Part shown: positions 47,011-58,937 of the stretch, one piece after another
Layout: each line of letters opens with the position of its first letter
Numbering within the stretch: the first letter of the stretch is position 1
Assembly (NCBI GenBank): GCA_950295325.1
Contig: OX485804.1
Location: 69,166,033 to 69,230,032 of the forward strand
Direction: 5' to 3'
Length of the DNA: 64,000 nucleotides
Source of the DNA: Polytrichum commune
Lineage: Eukaryota; Streptophyta; Polytrichopsida; Polytrichales; Polytrichaceae
Made by a program: the position numbers and the translations under genes
Notes under the pieces: model-generated
What the model was told of the DNA's origin: nothing
Database searches by the model: none
The model's input: only the letters and a program-made list of their open reading frames with translations

Positions 47011-47294
47011 TATTGGCACCATTAGTTAGTCACTTGTTGGTTTTGATATTGTAGAAGAACGTAGAAGTTCATTCATGTCTAGAACCATCTGGAAGATAGT
47101 TAGTTCGTAGGGTAGTCAGTTCATTTAGTAAGTAGGCATCTCTCTTACGGTACTTAAGGTCGGTCACTCTGCGAAGTAAGTTATTGTTGTCATTACTCTT
47201 GTGTGAAATGTGATATTCTGCAATAAAGTGAGTAGGAGTTGAACCACATGAGATGTGCATGATATTTGAGTTTGTCTAGTTCTAGGTAACAATA
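47011..47294 (+). repeat. Copia 3' LTR
   Basis: It begins TATTGGCACCATTAG and ends CTAGGTAACAATA, followed by the right TCTAG duplication at 47295-47299. Confidence 0.95.
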
Positions 47295-47299
47295 TCTAG

Positions 47300-47637
47300 C
47301 ATTACTCTTCTAACCTACCCTACCATTGCATGCCTTAATTAACCCTCTCTACCTACTCCTTCCGCTTCTTAACCAAGGGTACTACCAACCAATCAATCCT
47401 TAACTAACCAAGAACAAATACATAAACTAAAACAACACCACACTAACATAGAATTACTACACATTTAGTTAGAATACTGCCAAACACACATATATACTAA
47501 AGTTTAACCACTAAACTACCCACATCACGACTCAAGCGCGTTGTTGTCTATCCTGTTGGTACCAACACCACACGTAAATGTTAAGTTCCACCTGCTTCAG
47601 TGGTTATTACATAGCTTTTGATCAAAGCTAGATGTTG
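47300..47637. other. Unassigned spacer
   Basis: A C/A-rich stretch with no gene recognised. Confidence 0.5.
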
Positions 47638-48079
47638 CAGCTCCAGTGCATATGAACAAATCGCATCTCCAAATAAAGAAGGACATGCACATTTCAATGA
47701 TGAAAACAGCAATAACGTTCTATTGTGTCACAATCACATCTAGTGAGAAGCCCAAGATCATTATCAGTGGAAATCTGAATCTTGAATTTGGCAAACCTAC
47801 ATACAGTGGCAAGGACTTGTCCATTTGCTCACAACTAATATCACAGCTCCAAAGCATATGAACGAAACTTACCTCCAAACAAAGACCAAAATGCTCGATT
47901 TGATGATAAAGCAGTAGTAACTCTCTTGAAACAGAGCAAGGAAAGAATATCATGGTCTCTTGTACTAAAAGCCCTGGATATTATTAGTGGACATCTGAGT
48001 GTTACATTTGTACACATGGCCATTTGCGAAGCTACATTTCAAAGTAGCAAGGACTTGTCCACCCGCTCACAATTTTGAC
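47638..48079. repeat. Two-copy diverged tandem duplication, ~206-238 bp
   Basis: CAGCTCCARWGCATATGAAC starts at 47638 and 47844. ATTATYAGTGGAMATCTGA occurs at 47760 and 47980, and GCAAGGACTTGTCCA at about 47808 and 48046. It lies directly downstream of the - strand gene and may contribute to its 3' end. Confidence 0.65.
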
Positions 48080-48347
48080 CTAGCGAATAAAGAGACCTAC
48101 TGCAGCAGAGAGAAGAGACCACAGTCCCCAGAAAACCAAAACGGCTACAAAAATGCCTGCCACAATAGTGAGAACTGGCGGGCCAGCTTCATTTACTTCT
48201 CTACTTGACTTCTTCACTTCAGAAATCGATTGGTCGTTTATAGCTGCAGTTTCTTGCTGGTCTGCTGATCCAGATTGCAAACTCCACGTAGGCCTTCTTC
48301 CTTTTGCCACCTTCGCAAGGGCCAATCCTTCACCAGAAAAGAAAAAT
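48080..48347 (-). CDS. Exon 2 of candidate plastid-type membrane protein
   Basis: This open frame encodes 88 residues, beginning FFFSGEGLALAKVAKGRRP and ending with a membrane segment VLTIVAGIFVAVLVFWGLW and SLLSAAVGLFIR. Between them is a polar Gln/Ser/Glu-rich linker. The frame stays open a further 70 bases upstream, so the true exon start is uncertain. An acceptor TTACAACAG just upstream of 48347 gives a phase that fits the donor at 50024. No family is recognised. The single C-terminal hydrophobic helix implies a tail-anchored or inner-membrane protein. Confidence 0.5.
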
Positions 48348-50024
48348 CTGTTGTAAGTTGACAAAATCCTCCTCCTTGTAAGTAGACTATAAATCTCTTG
48401 TTTCTCATATGTAGAGCTCTAACTCTTGAATCAGTAGTCTGACTAGAATATTTTTTTGTTTGTTTTAACAAACCAAGTTGCAGAGTTTATGTGCATCACA
48501 AACCTCTAAGTTCCATATATCAACACTGATTTCACATTCATTCAATCGCGTCAAACTACAACACTGGATCAATGCCTACAAAACATAATGTTGCAATTAG
48601 CATCTCTTGTTTCTATGATTTAGAATTGCAAGACCTAAAAGGTCGAATCATGAGTCGAACCAAATGTTGAATGACTTATTAGCTAAATGTTGACTTAGCT
48701 CTCAAAAGATATCGAAACCCTGAAAGGGATGTATTTAACACTGATTCAACAATAAATGCTGGTCACTTGCATTTTGAGATATATGCCTAAGCTACTGCAA
48801 ATATCGTTTTTGAGTACATGGCATTCTCCGAGAATTTAACAACACATCAACTTCGACACATATATGACAACTTCTAAAAACCAACGACCCCCCCCCCTGC
48901 GAAAAAAAAACGAAATGTTCTTCCTCCGACATTGGTCAAAGAATAGACCAAGAAATGGGTTTCCATGAGATGAACAGTTTGTTGAAAAACTGCCCAAGGA
49001 GATACACGTGGAGGAAAAATATGCAGAAGAAATACATGGCAATCACTCAGAGGTACCAAGAGAGTAACTTTAATGCAAGAGGATGTGTGAGATCCAAGTA
49101 CCATAGCTGGTCTGTCCTCCTAGGCTTGAGATACTCCTGCAAAAAGTTGAGCTTATGTTAAAGGCACGAAAGATATCACTCTCTTCCTTGAATCTCCACA
49201 TTGACATACAATACCTGGTGAAATAAATGCAACGATCATACTCTTGACCTAAAGGGATGAAGAGAAGGTTCAGCTCAGACCAAGATGAAAGATATGAGAG
49301 ATACTTTGAGCGTACTAAATGGTTTCGCATCCAGTTTAAAGGGATGGAGGCCAACGAAAACTACAACTAGGCTATCGCCACGCCTCGTAGTGAGGATTGA
49401 AGCTCCAAGTGGAAATCACCAAACATTCGAGTGTGCTTGACAACTGCAATCCAAATTGGAGAAAATCTATAGGAAGTTCATACCTCTAGTGTCTCCTTCA
49501 AATACATCCACACTACATCACTGAGGACATTGAGAATCAAGGCTAAAACATCACATTCTTCACTGAACCTATCCACACAAGCACGAAACTGGCCATAACT
49601 ATCACTTTATACAAGGCCGAACTTCAATGTGAACCCCAATCGACACATTATCGAATTCCCCCAACATAACCCGAACGTAATCCAACTAAAGACCCACTTC
49701 AAAAAAGAGCATCTAAAGAGAAACCAACACAGTGCATCCACATGCAGACCCAGGAGAGAAAATTAAAGAAAATGCAAAAACAAAAACTCGCAACCACACA
49801 GATTGAAGTGTACAAACCATTTTTATATTTAGTTTATTTTTGAAAGCAGTGTAATGGGCGTTCTAATACGAGATTGAACTCGTGGAAAGCAACTCAAAGT
49901 TGATGAAATGTGCACCGGAAAGAAATTTAGTTGCAACCCTACTGAAAGCGATGCAGAAAGGAGATGAAGATTTGGGTTTGAGTAAATTTAGTACATGGGC
50001 TTTGTGACCCGGGATCGAACAAAC
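48348..50024 (-). other. Inferred intron of the - strand gene
   Basis: 1677 bp. The proposed donor is AA|GTTTGT and the acceptor TTACAACAG. It contains a C10 run at 48888-48897 and no recognised gene. If the splice model is wrong, one or more further exons may lie here. Confidence 0.35.
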
Positions 50025-50140
50025 TTTCCTGCGGAGAAGCTCAATCCCAGTGGTTTTGGTTTTTGTGTGCAAGTTGCCGCTCCGGGGCTATGGCGCAGAG
50101 ACGGAATTGTAGGTTGCAGAACAGGCACTGCCATCGCCAT
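50025..50140 (-). CDS. Exon 1: transit-peptide-like N-terminus
   Basis: Starting at ATG 50140, the frame reads MAMAVPVLQPTIPSLRHSPG and then AATCTQKPKPLGLSFSAGK. It is rich in Ser, Pro, Ala and basic residues with no acidic residue, as in plastid transit peptides. It runs into a stop about 30 bases past the proposed donor, so splicing is needed. Joined to exon 2 in phase it gives a 127-residue protein. Other frames here, including a longer one starting at 50280, show Cys pairs but no known domain. Sequence upstream (50160-50280) is purine-rich on this strand, as leader sequences often are. Confidence 0.4.
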
Positions 50141-50282
50141 AGCTGCTTCGGAGTGCCCGAGAGTACACTAAAAGTACCCGATTTGCACCGGCAACAAGAC
50201 AATTTGGTGAGAGAGGAAGCCACCTTCTCCTTTTCCTTATCTTTCCCTTTCTCTCTTCTCTTTTCATCATCAATGATCATTT

Positions 50283-50640
50283 AGGTAAGGTATGTGGGTG
50301 TTATTTGGTTTGTGTTTCCATGTCTCCAACTTCTACCGATTAGATTTACACAAGTCTCGTGTTGCATTGACAAATCTACGATGAAACATCTGCAAAAACC
50401 AAATTGAAAATCGGATCTCCCCTTATTTAGTTATGATTATCGAAAGCACATGTTCATTGGTTTCCTAATTGGATACATAAGTCCTCCCAAATTCTATTCA
50501 TTATTGAGTGTAGGGTGGTTATTCATATTCCAATATCTTTTAAACATGTGTCTTTATGATGTTTGCTATTTGATCTTCACTGAACCATGTACCAATCAAA
50601 TATAGGGGTCCAATTAAGAAAATGAGCCAATTTAGACCCA
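50283..50640. repeat. Dispersed repeat R3, copy 3
   Basis: It shares GTATGTGGGTGTT, GTGTTGCATTGACAAATC, TATTTAGTTATGATTATC, CATAAGTCCTCCC and TTGATCTTCACTGAACCATG with 1891-2300 and the interrupted copy at 2990. It directly abuts the MITE at 50641. Confidence 0.65.
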
Positions 50641-51775
50641 TCTACCTTAGATAATGCTAAAACTGTAAATTTGAGCATTGAGTGCCTAAAGACAATACTA
50701 TTACATTGTGAAATTGTTGTTAGCAAATGAAAGGGGATTCCACTGCGCCAAAGCATGTCTTCTTTGGATTTTGTATGCAAAAGTCATAAGGGATTAAAGT
50801 TATATTAGTAGATTACCCAAAATCGTTAGGTGAGCTTGATGTTCACGTGGTGAACATTCTCATAATCAATATGTACTTATTGTGCAAGATTTAGAGTGTT
50901 GGTTTTGGGTGGGATGTTGGGTTTAGCACCTTCCAGACCTTGTACAACCGCTAGCCCACAAACTTTTTGGGATAGTGGCTTACCCAGTAGCTAAGAGTTA
51001 TGGCTGAAAACGATACCTAAATAAAAATGGGCTAGCCCAGCTAGCTAAAGATAGGTCATGTAGCTCAATCGGCTCAATGTAAGGCCCGCCGGCCCCACCT
51101 AACTTTAGGGCATTGTGGTTTTAAATGCTAAAACATGCCACACTTGTAGGGTTGGGCCCGTTCACACACACTGCGGTTCAATTCGGCCTATTTGTGGCCC
51201 CAATACTTAATGGTTTTAAATTTATATGTATTCCTACTTGTGGGTCATTTTAGCCGAGGAAGTGCCATGCCATCCCTAACACTGCCATCTTCTCCCTACG
51301 TTCTAAACCTCTCCTGGTTATTGCTAAACTAGTCTCCTAGTTTTGGTATTGCTCCCTCCACCACCAAAGTGGTTCTCTTTGCTGCAAAGTTTTTCTTCTA
51401 CTTCATATACACTACAAATACCACTAGCCATTATGAAGATGACCTCCCCCGAAACCACATCTTTGCAAGACTTTAGTAACAAACTAGGATAAGTAAGTGC
51501 TTGGTGGGGGTGAGCTTGGAGCTCAGCAATTTGACTGAGCCATGATCAACTTCTTCATCTGCACACAAGAGGATCCAATTGGGTTTAGGGTGACCCAGCA
51601 CACAATGAGGTGCTTGATGAAACGATGCCTCCTTGAATTCAACATATGAGCTAGTTGAGATAGCTTTTTAGGTCAGCTAGCCCAGCTATATGGCTAGATC
51701 AAGGCCTAAAAAATATGGGCTAGCCCAACTAGCTAATGGGTTGTAAAAGGTCTAGCACCTTCCACTTAAGGTAGA
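50641..51775. mobile_element. MITE family C copy, split by a nested element
   Basis: The left end is TCTACCTTAGATAATGCTAA and the right end TAGCACCTTCCACTTAAGG then TAGA. Removing the nested 817-bp element and its 12-bp duplication leaves about 306 bp, the same length as the intact relative at 33703-34007 (305 bp). The body shares GTGGTGAACATTCT and TATGTACTTATTGTGCAAG. Confidence 0.75.
50936..51752. mobile_element. 817-bp nested TIR element with 12-bp TSD
   Basis: Identical TAGCACCTTCCA sequences flank it at 50924-50935 and 51753-51764. The ends GACCTTGTACAACC and, reverse-complemented, GACCTTTTACAACCC are inverted. Subterminal GGGCTAGCCCARCTAGCTA motifs occur at both ends. No transposase frame is seen. 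The long duplication suggests a Mutator-like element, by inference only. Confidence 0.8.
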
Positions 51776-52000
51776 CATGGATAATGTGGACACTTCCAAC
51801 TCCACAATCATTTTTGGCCGTTGGATTTGACCGCGACTTGTTTCATCCAATACGTAATTGCGAATCACATAAATTGTCATTCCAAGTTTCAGAATCGGAG
51901 TTGAGGTGCAGAAGTTGTTAGAGGTGAAAGTGAAGATTATCTTTCTCATGAAATGGTCACATAGGTCCTCCCAACTATGTTCACGGAGGACCTATGTGAG
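51776..52000. repeat. Copy of the 2330-2795 repeat unit
   Basis: GTGGACACTTCCAACT, TTTTTGGCCGTTGGAT, GTTTCAGAATCGGAGTTGA and ATAGGTCCTCCCAA parallel the units at 2333 and 2590. Confidence 0.5.
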
Positions 52001-53100
52001 ATAGTTGTCTATACTTTGAGCAAGTTATATAATCCCATTGGAACACATGTCATTCAGGCATTTGCTCATAAATACAAGCAAGCCATATATGACTCAAATA
52101 TAGGTGTCTAATTTAGAGGGATGATTGACTTAGCCATGTCTACCTTAATTCATACCCCAAGTCTCCAACTCCATTTGAGATAAGTTTCCTTCTCTATTTT
52201 AGAATGTAACACTAGGCAAAGCCTAATATTTCTTCCAATTGGATCATTAGGTTAATGTTCATTATTATCTCATGGAGGCTACTACACTCCGTCCCTCAAG
52301 GAAATTAGCCTTCTTTGATGTAATTCTAGTCCCATAAACCTTTTGGCTTCCCAAACTTTAAAATGAATTTCACTTTAGTATGACATGTAGGTCATCTTAT
52401 CAACACCTAGTAAGTCATGTTGGGTCAATATGTTGTGTGTCCAATTATAATACATATTATTGTAATCAACGTTGCAGTGTGATTGATTACCACATTGGGC
52501 CATGTCATGCTAGGTTGCCAATAAGGACAAGGTCATGCCCTGGCCTACTCCCATATGAGTTGGATTGCTAGCCAATTGTGAGGTAAAATCTACACGTGCA
52601 AATTGGGACACCGACTTGTGATATAAATATGAGAGTTAATTGTGAAGTTTCAGGTTGAAGTGGGGTCCAAATATCCCAATAGTTTAATAATTATAAAAGT
52701 GTAACCGGAACAAGTGTAACCATAAAGTCTTGGAGGGCTTCTTTGAATTTTAGGTGCTGACATGTTTCATCTTTATATAACTAAAGAATGTTCTCATTTT
52801 TATGCCACCTATGTGCACACACTTATCTAAGCACTTCACCACTTGCATACTCCCCCAAATAGAATCAAACTATAGACACCCAATTTAAACCCTTCCCAAT
52901 TCCAATGTAGTGTCAAGGTTAATTGTTCACCATTTCCAATATCTCTCTTTATGGAATATCCAAGTTTTGAAGAGTAAATGTGAGCACTTAATCCTCCACT
53001 TAATGTAGGACATCAAAGTAAATGGGTTGAATATCTCCTAACTTTACTTAATTTGTGTTGTAATGTCAAGGTCAAGTGTCGGAGTGTAAGACCAATTTTT
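52001..53100. other. Unassigned spacer
   Basis: No gene or bounded element is recognised. Confidence 0.5.
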
Positions 53101-54380
53101 GGCTATCACCTAGCCGAGTAAGGCAATTTTTGAATTTTAATGATATTCATCCGGCGAATAGACTCTGCAAGACGTCGGAAGCAGTAGTTGGAGGCTACCA
53201 TCATTAGGAAGTGGTTACAACCTCTAACCGACTCCTCCCCCTTCGTCGTCATAAGGAGGAGGCGAGCAAGGAGCAAGCAAGCTATTTTCAAAGTATAGAA
53301 TCAGACGTAGTCTCACAGAAGCAATAGGCTTGTGGCGACATCAGACCTTAGTGATTGAGGCTGAGAGAAATTCGTCTTTCTCCGAGAAGGAGAAGTAACA
53401 ATAGATCTATGAGAACTGAGTGATTCAGTCTCTGGCAATATTACATTTGAATATGAGTGAAGCATTATTTCATTGAGCAATAGTCTTGTGTGTGTGCAAT
53501 GTGATTGTGATGTAGACGTAGTCATCCGGTACCAGGGCGAGTTGTCTTGAGTTGAATTGAGTCCATAGTAATGGCAAGCAATAAAGTGTGTATGTTTTGA
53601 TCTGAAAGATAGCCGTGAGGGCAATTATATCCTGAGACATTATGGCGATAGGCCGAGAGAGAGAAGTGTGATTGAATTAGAGACTCAGAGAAGGCAAAGC
53701 CTGTTGAGGCAAAAGTCATTATGAGGTAGAGACATAGTTATGTGCCGTAAGGGCAATAGGCTACGAGGTCCGAGAGCAGACACACAAGCAAGGAAGTTGT
53801 TGATTCTGTGAAAAAATGTCAGATTCTTGGCAAATGGCCATGGAGTGAAGTCTGAGTGTTTGAAAGCAATAAGTGAAATGTGATTAGACGAGGATTGAGC
53901 AGGCGATAAGCTACCAGATAATCACTTACTCTGTGAGAGGGGAGTGAAGATGGACAGACGGCAGTAAGGCCATATTCTGAACCGTCGATGAAGAAGCATG
54001 ACCACTGAAGGGTCAAGACGGAAGTAACTCCCATAAGGGAGATGAAAGGGCAATTGGCCTAAAGAGAAATTTGTGGCGATGAACAGAAAGGCCGAATCCT
54101 AAAGCCATAGGGCGATTGGCAAAGAGAAAGTGAGAGAAGACAGAGAGGCCTAAGATGGACGAGGTAGTCGCCGAGAGAGGTTGACGGGCCATAGCGAGTA
54201 TAAAGAAGCCTGAGTGCTATAGACATTACCTTGTGGTAATTTCCTGATAAAGGATATCACCTGGGCAAGTTAGCCGCATATCGCCAGCCAGTGAGAAGAG
54301 ATTAGGCAAGGGTTGACATAGGCTTTGACTACAGAGTCAGTTTGAAGAGAAGAAATAGACTTTACCGCGTGAGATAAGAC
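53101..54380. other. Purine-rich island of unknown nature
   Basis: Over about 1.2 kb the + strand is rich in A and G, with recurring short phrases such as GGCAATTGGC, GAGAGAG, AAGGCC and CGATAGGC, and has higher GC than both flanks. No terminal repeats, domains or RNA structure were recognised. It may be a solo LTR or an old non-coding element. Confidence 0.35.
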
Positions 54381-57300
54381 TGACTTGTGTGCAAAATTTT
54401 TGGATGATAAAAACTTATTAATCAAGGGATATAGCCTGATAAATATATACATATTTAATGTGTTGACAAAATGGACATTCTTTGAGATGAATTGCCAAGT
54501 CTATCGGAAGATGATGGTGGAGGTTACAATTTCTGAAGAATTGCCAATGGTTGTAAGTAAAATTATGTGGAATTAATTTGAAATTATTGCAAGCATGATT
54601 CATCACAAATAAAGACAAAGATGGTTACTCAAAAGACGTTGCCCCGGACATGTTGTCATGTCTATGAGCTATTGACCACTTGCCAAGCTTTTGAGCTTCA
54701 CGACTGAATTAGGTCCGAGCCTTAGAGTGATAGTACCTACCTTGAAGATAGGACAGACAACACTCACGACTGAATCATCACAAATGAACTAATGAGAGAG
54801 AGTAAAGAATGAGAATTACCATGAAATGTTATTAAGAACCTTAATCCAATGTGACATTAACCCTTATAGACACTAGCTCAGTCTTCCTCGAGACTTAGTT
54901 CCTTGGGTTTGTTGTTTTAAGTCATAGCAAAAACCTAACTACACGGAGTGCAAATGATTCCATGGTTTTATTTTAGGATTTGATATAATTGATATTTAAG
55001 TAGAATTGGACTAAGTTTAACTCAAAATTATAACATGTTGAATTCTATCAGAGTAGCCTATAATAAGATTATAGGCTAGGATCATTCAATAGAATATGCA
55101 AAGTTGATTATGATAACATTATTGCAGTTGTTTTGATTGTATATTCACTATTCAACATTTATTCATATATTTAATATTAAAAATAAAAGTTCAATTTTTC
55201 TATCATATTTGAACAATATATAACATTCAAGTGATCACTGAAGAATCACATATCTCCCATAAAATTTAGGTGTATCAAAAGTGTATCAACGAATCCCCCC
55301 ATAAAATTGAAGCAACCAAAAAACTCAAATTTTGAAAATATGTCCAAATTTACATAAACACCATCTTATCATAAATATTGCAAGATGTTTCCAAGGGCAT
55401 TGTATAACATTTACATTACGATGCCCTTTGAATCAATATGTGATTGTATCCCTCAAGTTGCATAATCGTGGACCCATGAAACTCCTAGGGCATTTTGGGA
55501 GCTTGTGATTTAGCAATTTCATTTGAAGCTAGAGGTTAAGATGACGTTGCCCACCCATGCTCGGTGGCTCCTAATCATCTCTTTGTGATTTAGAACTTCC
55601 AATTGCTCCAAGTCTTTTCACATGCTATTATGGCCTACGGTATCACATCAAGGGGAGACCCCATTATTAGCCTAACACGCTAACACGGCAACCTTGGGAT
55701 ACCTTGAAGCCTTAAATTTCAATTGTTAAGTTGAGTTCGATGTCCTTTGGTCAAGTGGATACGCCACACGATGAGCATGTGGTGAGTAGAGAATTTGGGT
55801 GCGTGCGTATGTTCTCATGCTTGAGTACGTATGTGCCGTGAGCAATCTCTCGCTCCCTCTCGACTCTCGAGTAAAGATCTCTTGCCAACTTCAATGGTTT
55901 TCTAAGTATATTTTATGCACCACGGGTGCCTTTTAAATTCCTAAGAGCATCACGGGTGGACTTTATCAAGTTTCTAATAAAACCCGTGCACCACGAGTGC
56001 CAATTAGGTCTCCAATGCAGCACGGGAACCTATTTGGACTCTAATGCAACACAAAGCCTATGAATTTCTAATGCACACGGCTCAGGTACACAACTCCCAT
56101 GTAAAAATTAGATCAAACTATACAAAAATAAAAAGACGAAAATTTTGGGTGAAGACCACATTAAATAAAATGAGATGTACAAGAAATTGAGTTGCATGTA
56201 TGAAGAATTGAAACAATTTTTTTTTCAACGTATGCCCATGAATAATATTAAAATATCCACTTGGATAGTTGCCTCCAATTCAAATTAAGAATCATTGGAA
56301 TTTTTTTATTTATAATTAAAAAAATCTTAAAATTTTACTAGAAAGCCCTAAAAGTAGGGTAGTTTGGCCTATGGTACCTATAATTTTTTTAAACTTATAT
56401 AATCAGGTTTCTAATGCAATTACATGCTTCATGGTTTATTCAATTCTGATATATAAATACATTTTTGGATTCCTTGTTAGAAGGGCTACAAGAGTTTCCT
56501 ACATTGAAACAAACTATATCACTCGAGATTGGACTAAAATGCATTATAAGTGATTATAATCAGGGCCATATAATAAGGGAGTTACGTACCCGGGGGCACA
56601 CGGGTGCTTATTTGAGCTATAATGCATTGATGCATCAGGGGTGTCTATTTTTAAGGTTGGAGAGTAAGGCGCGAGGAAGTGAAATGCATCAGGGTCTACA
56701 AGTTGGTATTCTTATATGGAGTTTAGCAATTGTGAATTTAGAAACCTACTCTATTTGTTTGATTTCATCCCAAAATATAATTATATCCATTACAAAGCGG
56801 GTATCCTTGGATGCAAATATATACATTGTATTTTGATCATTCATGTCACATTATGATGAGGGGGGGCATTCTCTCTTTGACATAAGATAACGTGTTAAAT
56901 AAAGTAATCTTTTCTACATGTTCCATTGTAGGTAGTTTCAGGATTAATCTATTTTGAAATGTATTTAATGTGAGCAGACGTGTGGTTGAAATGACATGTG
57001 GAGCCAATGTTCAATATTGAAGTCTTCAACACCTTTTAAATGCCATTTTGGCCGTCAAAAAAGTTTTTTTGGGGGGGGGGGAGCACTTCACAAAAATGTG
57101 TTATGCAATGTTTTCACCCTTCATAGTGATGGCCTCCTCTCCAAAAATTGCCTGTCACAAAATACAGTGGTTGCAATTTTGACTCTATAGCTTCGACTTG
57201 GCACTGATTGCAACTTTGGCTTTGCAAGCACAACTATATGTGAATGTGGATTTTCCAAAGAAAATTGGGTGAAGAGTGATTGCAGAAGTCAATTGAAACT

Positions 57301-58048
57301 TGAAACATTGCATGCATTGATGTGAGTGTCATTATGCGGTCTTCCGATGGAAAATATGAATTGGGCTAGAATTTTTGACACTTGGAAATCGATCAAAAAC
57401 CGGAGGGCTTTGCCTTTGGAGTTGGATGACGATTAAGTACATTATGTAGGGGGTCTAAATAATTATAATGCACCATTTTATTGCATGTACTTCTTCAATA
57501 TAGTGAGACATCATATTATTTTCATATTTAATACAAAACGGCCGATATCAAAAAAAAATTTGTGAAGTGTTGCAAAAAAGTTTGGAAGTTTGAGTGAAGT
57601 GTGATTTTTTTTTTTTTTGAAGCCCTTCACATTGAAATGCATGTGCACACTTCAAACTTGAACAATGTGTGGAGCTCCCCAACATTCCCTTGCGCTTTCC
57701 TTTGGAGACTTAAAAGGAACATTGAGGATCTTTGCGAGTCCCTCCAAGTGTGTTGATGTTCACAAAGGTACCAATGGATGAAACTAGTTTGGATGTTGGT
57801 TTCATCCGATCCGCTTACTATTTGGCATCATCCCCCCACCAATAAACATCTATGTGTCGGCTTTCCTCGGCTTCACCTAGATAGTTGGGCCCACATCCAT
57901 ATGTGTGCAATACAGTATCTTAAACCCCAACCTAGTTTTCAACTAAGCTTAAAAATGTGAAACACCCATCATCCGGTCAATGAACTTTAAGTTTGGAAAC
58001 CCGTACTCTCACATGTTTGTTTCCCCTTTTTGTACATGTGTGTACATT
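54381..58048. other. Unassigned AT-rich spacer, 3.7 kb
   Basis: No gene is recognised. G7 (56860) and G11 (57071-57081) runs and an 11-bp hairpin stem (GCCTATAAT/ATTATAGGC, about 55055) are present. A 123-codon frame at 56465 lacks motifs and is not called. Confidence 0.45.
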
Positions 58049-58254
58049 AGTGCCCGGGAAATTATTGGAGATAGTCGGTCAGGATCCTAGTGATTCTAAA
58101 TCCAACTGTATACATGTTGACATCTTCCGGTTGTGCTTTATTCTATAGATTCATCTAAAATGATCGGTGGTTCTCTTGAAGTCTCCAACTTCAACAAGTT
58201 ATTTCTCAAACTCAATCAATTCAACTGTAACAAACTGTCGGTTCTTCCTGGACA
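58049..58254. repeat. MULE-family L-half fragment, reversed
   Basis: It reads in reverse the hairpin-arm sequence: GATAGTCGGTCAGGATCC, TACATGTTGACATCTTCCGG, CTCAAACTCAATCAATTC, AACTGTAAC and GGTTCTTCCTGGACA. Confidence 0.65.
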
Positions 58255-58427
58255 TAGGTGTACATTCTAATCGAGGGTCTACGTCCATCCCGTCATTTGA
58301 ATTTAGAAGAGAAAAAGAAAGACAAGATTCTCACCAACTGCCCCAACTCGATAACTTCAACTTTGCGACTAATGAATCCTTCTCAAATTTTGTTGAAATG
58401 ATGATACTTTTCTTCTCACGCCTTCAT

Positions 58428-58803
58428 GACAACGTTGGCTTGTACATGCAAGTGACCAATCGAAGCAAAACGTTGATGATAATGAGCTTAAATTCTTGGG
58501 TTCTTTTGCAATTGAATTTCCAATTTGTGCCCAAAAAAAAAGAAAAAGAAAAGAAGATAGTGAGCTTGAATGCAAATCGAGATGGTGTGAAAATTCCAAA
58601 TTCCTTGGAATACACCCCGGGGCAACGAAGGGGTTAGGGTTTGTGCATGAAGAATTGAATGGAAACATCAAACCGGTACAAGCACTTTTCCAATTCATCT
58701 TTGTGTGTTCTATGGAAACACTTTGTCCACAATGCACATCTCTAGTGCCATTATTTCCGACAGTCAAAGCAAATGGTCATGCACGACTAAATGAGCTAAG
58801 CTA
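58428..58803 (+). other. Possible coding remnant, unrecognised
   Basis: A frame open from about 58428 to a TAG at 58801 encodes KFLGSFAIEFPICAQKKRKR, then acidic and mixed sequence, and CSMETLCPQCTSLVPLF near the end. The opposite strand is also open over much of this span and another + frame overlaps, so chance is likely. A basic run and a CPQC pair are the only notable marks. No family is recognised. Confidence 0.2.
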
Positions 58804-58937
58804 GAGAGCGAGAGGTAGGGAACAAAAGTCGGTATAAAACGGGTAGGTTACCGATGCGAAAAGGTCCCATTTTTTCAACAATTTTCCCATTGTGGACATA
58901 GTATCTTTCCCACAAGACTATGGCATGCATGCAATGT

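Larger units (their letters stand above)
42144..47294 (+). mobile_element. Full-length, decayed Ty1/copia LTR retrotransposon
   Basis: The 5151-bp element is bounded by TCTAG at 42139-42143 and 47295-47299. It has two LTRs (288 and 284 bp) and gag, protease, integrase, reverse transcriptase and RNase H in copia order. Comparing the LTRs by eye gives about 22 substitutions and one 4-bp gap, roughly 92% identity, so the insertion is not recent. The coding part has several in-frame stops and at least four frameshifts, so it is non-autonomous now. Its termini are TATTG...CAATA rather than the usual TG...CA. Confidence 0.95.

Noticed and set aside
53313-54034. Several 65-103 codon antisense frames in the purine-rich island
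   Set aside because: A purine-rich + strand gives Ser/Leu/His-rich antisense frames by composition; no motif or splice model supports them.
58167-58804. Overlapping 156-, 102- and 132-codon frames on both strands
   Set aside because: The first starts inside a MULE fragment; mutual overlap of three frames without motifs argues for chance. One is kept only as a low-confidence remnant.
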